From NCBI GenBank assembly GCA_000316135.1, contig JH993974.1:52807-64450 (forward strand): a DNA stretch of 11,644 nt, written 5' to 3'. The stretch comes from Trachipleistophora hominis (Eukaryota; Microsporidia; Pleistophoridae). Both the position numbers and the translations under genes were made by a program. The notes beneath the pieces are model-generated. The model saw only the letters and a program-made list of their open reading frames with translations. It made no database searches and was not told the origin of the DNA. Shown here in pieces: positions 7,297-11,644 of this stretch. Numbering within the stretch: the first letter of the stretch is position 1; every line of letters starts with the position of its first letter.

Positions 7297-7305
7297 TTAT
7301 ATTTT
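7295..7305. repeat. Right 11-bp direct repeat flanking 44-bp repeat copy C
   Basis: Second ATTTATATTTT; its first two bases are the last two of the 44-bp core. Confidence 0.5.
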
Positions 7306-7946
7306 AATATTTCATTTTTAACGTTACCTGTTAGAATACAAGATTCGATTATTAAACGCTATAACACGAGAAAAAGACACAATAACACGTAAAATTAATT
7401 TAAATTTTCAGCTAAGAAAGAACGTAAAATTTATTAACCCATAATTCACGCGGTGTTAAGAGCATGTAATCAACTCCTAATAACTTTTCTTCTTCAATTT
7501 TAAGATGATATTATCTATAACATCATATCCTGTGTTATAACGGATTACCAAGAAAAATAATTAAAATTTACTTCAACCTTTCATTTATTTTTCTGATACC
7601 ATAATTGTTATTTACAGATACAGTCTCCGTCATCAGATCTTTGCTGTTCTTAATTATTTTTTAAATTATTTTTAATTTATCAGATGGTAAATGATGTACA
7701 GAGATTGTGCTAATACGTTCAAAACATTAAAACTGGTACTATTCATCATTTTAAGGTGTAAAAGCTTGATCTATCATTTCATAGCACCTTCTTATAACAA
7801 AAGTATAATAATCTTTCCACCTATAATTTATTAACTACACGAACTCCTTTAAAATCTTTTGTTCCTCTTGTCCAGGCTGAACCATCCCCTTTAATACATT
7901 TTTAAAAAATAATTATTAACCGTCCTTAACAAAACATTTGTCAGGG

Positions 7947-8444
7947 ATGAGAAAAGTATCTAAAGAATTCTACGCGCTATCAGCAATGAAAATGGACGGA
8001 AAGGAATATAAGTTCGAAGAATTGGAGGGCAGTGTCGTACTAATAATAAACTCGGCAACGAAATGTGGTATGGCTACCACAACTTTTGAAAATTTGGTCG
8101 CATTAGCTAAGAGGTATCACGATAAAAACCTCAAAATTCTTATATTTCCGTGTTCGCAGTTTCGTAACCAAGAATTGATGGACTCTAACGAGATAATGAA
8201 GAACATTGAGAAATATTCAAAGGAGTTTATAGTGTTTGAGAAGGTGGATGTAAAAGGTGATAATATTCATCCTGTGTTTAAATTTCTTACCAAGCATCTC
8301 AAAGGTACGATAACGGATAATATAAAATGGAACTTTACGAAGTTCCTGATTGATCAAAATGGCATCCCTACGAAACGATATGGGCCCATGGAACCGGTGA
8401 GTGTTGATGATCCAATTATAGAGGACCTGTTATCGAATAATTAA
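7947..8444 (+). CDS. GPX: Glutathione-peroxidase-family thiol peroxidase
   Basis: This enzyme reduces hydrogen peroxide and organic hydroperoxides, using glutathione or thioredoxin as reductant. At 165 residues it is full length for the cysteine (non-selenium) type. FYALSAMKMDGKEYKFEELEG (8-28) is the family N-terminus. The peroxidatic cysteine is C40 in NSATKCG, followed by FPCSQFRNQE (67-76) with catalytic Q75, and KWNFTKFLID (127-136) with W128 and N129, completing the Cys-Gln-Trp-Asn tetrad. Only two cysteines exist, C40 and C69. The resolving cysteine of fungal and plant thioredoxin-dependent members falls at I87 here and is absent. There is no signal peptide, so it is probably cytosolic. 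The frame also opens at TTG 7938, but ATG 7947, directly preceded by GGG, is the only in-frame ATG. AATAAA follows at 8531-8536. Transfer from host or bacteria cannot be excluded. Confidence 0.95.
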   Translation: MRKVSKEFYALSAMKMDGKEYKFEELEGSVVLIINSATKCGMATTTFENLVALAKRYHDKNLKILIFPCSQFRNQELMDSNEIMKNIEKYSKEFIVFEKVDVKGDNIHPVFKFLTKHLKGTITDNIKWNFTKFLIDQNGIPTKRYGPMEPVSVDDPIIEDLLSNN

Positions 8445-9591
8445 ATGGTAGGATAGTATTATGTTTTACAAATTGTGAGTTGTCTTTTTATTTTTATGGT
8501 GAATTGTGTGTTTACAGGTGACCATGCTAAAATAAAAAATGTTTTATTAGATCAACAATATCATGTGATATGTTGGGCCGATACATGTTGCAACATAATG
8601 GTTGTTTATTTAAGTGATTAAATAGAAGAGGTTGGCTCAGGGCCAACATAATATATTCTTAAAGAGGCCTCAATTTACCTGTAGTTGACTATAAATACGT
8701 TTTTGTACATCATATTCATATTCTCAGGTAAAAATAAAAATATAAAACGATTTTTCTAATTGTATACGTAATAATTTCTTTATTTACCGGTATTTCAACA
8801 TTCTTTTATACTATAAGATCTATACTTACTCTTTAAATATATTTTTTAGTTTTGTAATAACTGCACTATTGTGTTTATAAATGAAATATTATCTAAATAA
8901 TATTATTTATTTTCCGGTTAGGGTATTATTCCGTCTTGATTATTTTCTTAAGATTTATGTCTTTAAAAAGACCTTAAAATTAATCTTTTTTTCAAAGATG
9001 CACTTTCACGTATTGTTCATCAAATAACTAAGAACGTTCCTCAAAAAATGCAAAGAAAATGTATAATTTATATTTTCTGTTATAATACCAGAATAGAATG
9101 TTCTTTTCATCTTGTTGGTCAAATAATTTATTTAACCGAATAAAATAAAAAGGTTATAAATTGTTCTTTTATTCATATGAACATTATATGATATACTTAA
9201 TTTAAACGGATTGCAAAGTATTATAAATCTCGTTTTTTAATTTTAACTATAAATTAATTGTAAACAAGTTTAAATGGTAATTTTATAAGAAAAATAAGGC
9301 AGATACTAACACAATAACAAGCTATAAGTTTGTTTTACTAGTAAATCACGTATATAATAGGGAGAAAGGCTTTTAAACATAAATGTTTTTACTTATTATT
9401 GCTATTTAACAATCTGTACGTGATTCAACAATCTATAAATAACACAGCACGAGTAAATACTTTACGCGTAACATTGTCGTATTTATTACATCATTCATGT
9501 TTAATCTATTGTTGTATTCGTAATTCGTTGTGTATCTTAAATATTTACGTTTCTTTTCCTAATACCATAATTACACTATAAGCGTAATTTA
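8445..9591. other. AT-rich gene-free region with the second 78-bp element
   Basis: No gene is supported. It holds a likely poly(A) signal for the peroxidase gene (8531-8536), the inverted-repeat element copy 2 and a small hairpin (GTCTTT, AA, AAAGAC at 8959-8972). A 60-codon frame near 9399 starts on TTG and has no start motif. Confidence 0.55.
8571..8648 (-). repeat. 78-bp inverted-repeat element, copy 2 (MITE-like)
   Basis: Inverted relative to 3848-3924 and about 94 percent identical. TA directly flanks both ends (8569-8570 and 8649-8650). The internal hairpin keeps GTTGGC/GCCAAC exactly, while its loop differs from copy 1, so two of the four substitutions fall in the loop. Confidence 0.75.
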
Positions 9592-10131
9592 TCACAATTT
9601 CTTGTTGACCAGATTCATAAATTCCTTTTTTATTTCATCGTAGTTCTTTTCACATTCATTTTTTGCGCTTGTTCCGTTCCTATTAATTCGTTTAAACTCT
9701 GCAATAACCTTTTTCATAGTTTCCATCCTCTCATTACTGCTATTTCTCAGATTAACAACCACCGCTTCATTAATCTTTTCATGAAATAAACTGCTTTCCT
9801 GCTCCGTATAAAACTTAATCTGTATTTTCTCCTCTACCTTCCATCTAATTGCCATAACTTTCCCCACTTTGCTTATTCTTACGCTCATGTCATCTAAATT
9901 ATTTAGCACCAGAATGATATTGTTAAACTGTTGTACCACAATTTTTGTGTTATCTATGTGTATAACTAAGTTGTTGAAGAGATGTGACCATTCTTCATGT
10001 TCTACTTCTTTGTTGTATTGCAGGTGGTAAATTTCTTGTGTGGATATGTTTGTGTTTTTCTTCTGGAACTGTTTGTACGTTTCGGTGTCTTTTTTTATGG
10101 AAAGCTTGAAGATGCGGAAGGTGTCCATCAT
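9592..10131 (-). CDS. Protein of unknown function with a possible PH-like fold
   Basis: I do not recognise this 179-residue protein. Its start is ATGATG (10131, 10128), with only a weak C-rich context (GACCACGC). Residues ~50-120 alternate short hydrophobic strands (NLVIHID, TKIVVQQF, IILVLNN, VMAIRWKV, KIQIKFY) and then enter a helix (SSLFHEKINEAVVV). That pattern fits a PH-type beta-barrel capped by a helix. The C-terminal third (~135-179) is charged and helical. There are no membrane segments and no catalytic motif. A PH-domain meiotic factor such as Rec114 shows a similar strand-helix ending (an inference only), as do other PH/EVH1 proteins. A TATCACGTGATA palindrome lies 100 nt upstream. 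Codon content and length make it a real gene. Confidence 0.7.
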   Translation of the reverse strand: MMDTFRIFKLSIKKDTETYKQFQKKNTNISTQEIYHLQYNKEVEHEEWSHLFNNLVIHIDNTKIVVQQFNNIILVLNNLDDMSVRISKVGKVMAIRWKVEEKIQIKFYTEQESSLFHEKINEAVVVNLRNSSNERMETMKKVIAEFKRINRNGTSAKNECEKNYDEIKKEFMNLVNKKL

Positions 10132-10463
10132 GCGTGGTCATTAAGTGCCGTATTTTTATTGATATAGAATACGTGTGGTAGTACACCAACTTTAATTTCA
10201 TATAAATTGAAAATGCACAGAACTAAAGCTATATCACGTGATAGCATGCGTATTAATTATTATAAAACAGTTATTATAATGAACCTTTAATCGCATACTT
10301 TATGGTTAAAATTAATCAGTTGAAATACTGGAACAAGAAAATGGCACAAAGAAGATTAATCTAATAAATCATAATTGTTAGAACCATATTTACTTATAAT
10401 ATCGTACGTTCTTTAATTATAAATTATTCTACCTGCATTCTGACATAATTACCCCTTTCAAAA
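10132..10463. other. Intergenic region with a CACGTG palindrome
   Basis: Upstream region of the PH-like gene and downstream of the 52-codon gene. Apart from the palindrome at 10232-10243 I see only AT-rich sequence and very short frames. Confidence 0.5.
10232..10243. promoter_or_regulatory. TATCACGTGATA palindrome (E-box-like)
   Basis: Perfect 12-bp palindrome centred on CACGTG, the usual target of bHLH or bZIP-type factors, about 100 nt upstream of the PH-like gene. CACGTG also lies 59 nt upstream of the SUZ12-like gene (2828-2833). Confidence 0.35.
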
Positions 10464-10622
10464 TTATAATCCCATTTTAAGATTATTTTTAAATTCTGTC
10501 AACTGTATCTCGATAAGATCCTCTACTTCGGTATTTTTCAAAAACTTGTCGATCGCTTCCTTTGCTTCTTCCAGAGTAATTTTTTCGCTTTTTATGATTT
10601 GCAAATCTGTGTTGTAATCCAT
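10464..10622 (-). CDS. Small acidic helical protein, 52 residues, unknown
   Basis: A 52-codon frame starting at ATG 10622 and ending TAA at 10464. ACCCCT stands 4 nt before the ATG, the same hexamer that marks the CBP20 and EF-hand starts. The product begins MDYNTDLQIIKSEKITLEEA and is rich in E, K, I and L with no cysteine, proline or membrane segment. Residues ~16-50 look like two amphipathic helices. It could be a small subunit of a larger complex, but I see no family signature. Codons such as GCG, GAC and CAG, higher GC than the flanks and the start motif argue for a real gene, while its shortness argues for caution. Confidence 0.6.
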   Translation of the reverse strand: MDYNTDLQIIKSEKITLEEAKEAIDKFLKNTEVEDLIEIQLTEFKNNLKMGL

Positions 10623-10625
10623 AGG

Positions 10626-10631
10626 AGGGGT
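10626..10631 (-). promoter_or_regulatory. ACCCCT start-associated motif of the 52-codon gene
   Basis: On the minus strand ACCCCT, then CCT, then the ATG at 10622. This motif is the main evidence that the small frame is used. Confidence 0.55.
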
Positions 10632-11413
10632 GTGATAAAATTAGAATCTGAAACTATTTGGCCTGGTGACTGAGGATTATCGGTGTGACAATAATAACAC
10701 TAGAAGTGTTATGTCAACAGACATTATTAAATGGTTGGTATTTAATTTATATTACATTCATTTTGCATCTACTCGTGTTATATCAAATGGTTTATATAAA
10801 GAAAGAGCCTTCTAGTAAATTTTATATAAATTAAATGATTATAAGCGTTTTAAACACGATATGAGATATTTTTTGTGTTCAATCCTATTTTTAATTCGTA
10901 AACGTTGAATAAAATGTTATTTTTGACATGCACTTTTTACAAAATAGACTAACAATTGATTTTAATACTAACTTAGATGATACTATGGTCTGAATCACCT
11001 GCTAATGTTATTGTGTTTAATACTACGGGTACACTCTAACCATTTAATGAAAAGAAACAAAATGTGAATGTATGGCAGTAATAATCAAGGTTTTAGTAAG
11101 TATTTGTTTATTTATTTACATTTTACCACGTATATACTCTTCTGGTTTGCTGAAACTAATCATGATCACTGGTCTTAGGTTCTGTGTAGCAATTTAAGTA
11201 CTTTTATTTAACTCAAATCAAATATCGGTCCAAGCTCGTATCTTAAATGTTTCAAAAAACCACCGCTAAAATATAATCAACATCACAAGTATATTCTAAA
11301 TGTTAAGAGTTAGTACGCAAATTATTTTTTCATTTATATGTGCCAACTTGTTCCGATATTACCATCCAAATTTTATTTTACATCAACAAATGGAACAACT
11401 TATGATGTATTTA
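10632..11413. other. AT-rich region without a recognised gene
   Basis: Apart from the hairpin at 10694-10712 and a small inverted repeat (TTGTTCC/GGAACAA near 11349-11398) I see nothing functional here. Confidence 0.5.
10694..10712. repeat. Perfect 8-bp-stem hairpin upstream of the 52-codon gene
   Basis: ATAACACT, loop AGA, AGTGTTAT, about 70 nt upstream of the small gene's ATG. TGAC and GTCA lie outside the arms. It may be an operator-like site or an RNA hairpin if transcription starts farther up. Confidence 0.45.
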
Positions 11414-11642
11414 ATCTTTAACTTGTTGGTATTCAATACAAACATCATCGTTTAAACTGTATTCACAATGTGATGAGAGACTTTCATCGTTAAAATAATA
11501 AAAATATTTTTTATAAATACCATCGAACGTAGCAGAGTTGTACGAAGTAAATGTTAATGAAGAAGAGTGTGTTTGGTTAAGTAGTGTGTATGAAGGAAAT
11601 AATTAAATGATCTGTGGTTAGAAAGTGATTCTGATCAGAAGA
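11411..11642 (-). pseudogene. Possible 3' end of a minus-strand gene, frame disrupted
   Basis: On the minus strand a frame of 63 codons runs from 11602 to 11414 and ends in TAA (11411-11413), without an ATG. It is rich in S, Y, D, N and E, ending CIEYQQVKD, and its third-position use looks coding. It is closed upstream by a stop at 11603-11605. A second frame is open from the right edge (11642) to a stop at 11577-11579, so the two overlap for about 25 nt. A one-base shift there, real or a sequencing error, would make one C-terminal region entering from the right. No family is recognisable. Chance open frames in AT-poor stop context remain possible. Confidence 0.3.
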
Positions 11643-11644
11643 GC

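Larger units (their letters stand above)
6630..7946. other. AT-rich gene-free region before the peroxidase gene
   Basis: No gene is supported. It contains the EF-hand gene's AATAAA (6666-6671), the second copy of the diverged repeat (7035-7096) and the 44-bp repeat copy C with flanking direct repeats. CCCCT occurs at 7885-7889 with no ATG nearby. ATCAGATCTTTGC near 7634-7646 also occurs inverted near 6704-6716, probably a remnant of older duplication. Confidence 0.55.

Noticed and set aside
6704..7646. ATCAGATCTTTGC as an inverted pair (near 6704-6716 and 7634-7646)
   Set aside because: A single 13-mer with no extended similarity; possibly chance or very old duplication.
7885..7889. CCCCT run upstream of the peroxidase gene as its start signal
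   Set aside because: No ATG follows nearby and stops intervene in the peroxidase frame at 7917-7919.
9399..9581. 60-codon plus-strand frame
   Set aside because: Starts on TTG, has no start signal, and its composition is that of non-coding AT-rich DNA.
9995..10201. 68-codon minus-strand frame over the start of the PH-like gene
   Set aside because: Overlaps the longer gene in another frame; H- and R-rich shadow composition.
1..11644. tRNA, rRNA or CRISPR array
   Set aside because: I saw no T-loop-like GTTCGANTC paired with a cloverleaf, no conserved rRNA stretch and no regularly spaced repeats. The 44-bp repeats are kilobases apart and in mixed orientation.

Overview
The window looks like nuclear DNA from a microsporidian or a close relative. 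The sequence is very AT-rich. The genes are short and apparently single-exon, and their products are small, divergent versions of eukaryotic nuclear or cytosolic proteins. Several start codons carry a C-run just upstream (ACCCCT or CCC, 0 to 5 nt before the ATG), like the CCC/GGG start signal known from microsporidia. Coding density is low for the group (roughly one third), so I expect a lineage with an expanded, repeat-bearing genome rather than a compacted one. I cannot name the genus from sequence alone.

Layout, left to right. 50-619 (+) encodes a C-tail-anchored membrane protein of unknown family. 620-1590 is non-coding and holds a flanked copy of a 44-bp repeat. 1591-2769 (-) encodes a C2H2 plus VEFS-box protein, i.e. 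a SUZ12-type Polycomb subunit. 2770-5124 is a gene-free, AT-rich stretch with copies of two dispersed repeats. 5125-5706 (-) encodes the small nuclear cap-binding subunit (CBP20/NCBP2). It is divergent from 6279-6629 (+), a degenerate EF-hand protein with centrin/calmodulin-like features, which may have a short upstream exon. 6630-7946 is gene-free with two repeat copies. 7947-8444 (+) encodes a glutathione-peroxidase-family enzyme. 8445-9591 is gene-free and holds the second copy of a 77/78-bp repeat. 9592-10131 (-) encodes an unrecognised protein with a possible PH-like segment. 10464-10622 (-) is a 52-codon gene candidate found through its ACCCCT start signal. From about 11414 to the right edge, minus-strand coding-like sequence in two frames may be the 3' end of a gene outside the window.

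The genes form no evident pathway. Two of them (CBP20 and the SUZ12-like protein) act in nuclear RNA or chromatin biology, and the peroxidase acts in redox defence. The most unusual content is non-coding. Three ungapped copies of a 44-bp unit occur in both orientations, two of them bounded by different direct repeats of 15 and 11 bp. A separate 77/78-bp element occurs twice in inverted orientation, with terminal inverted repeats and a conserved internal hairpin. I read both as small mobile or retroposed elements, but neither has been tested against a genome.
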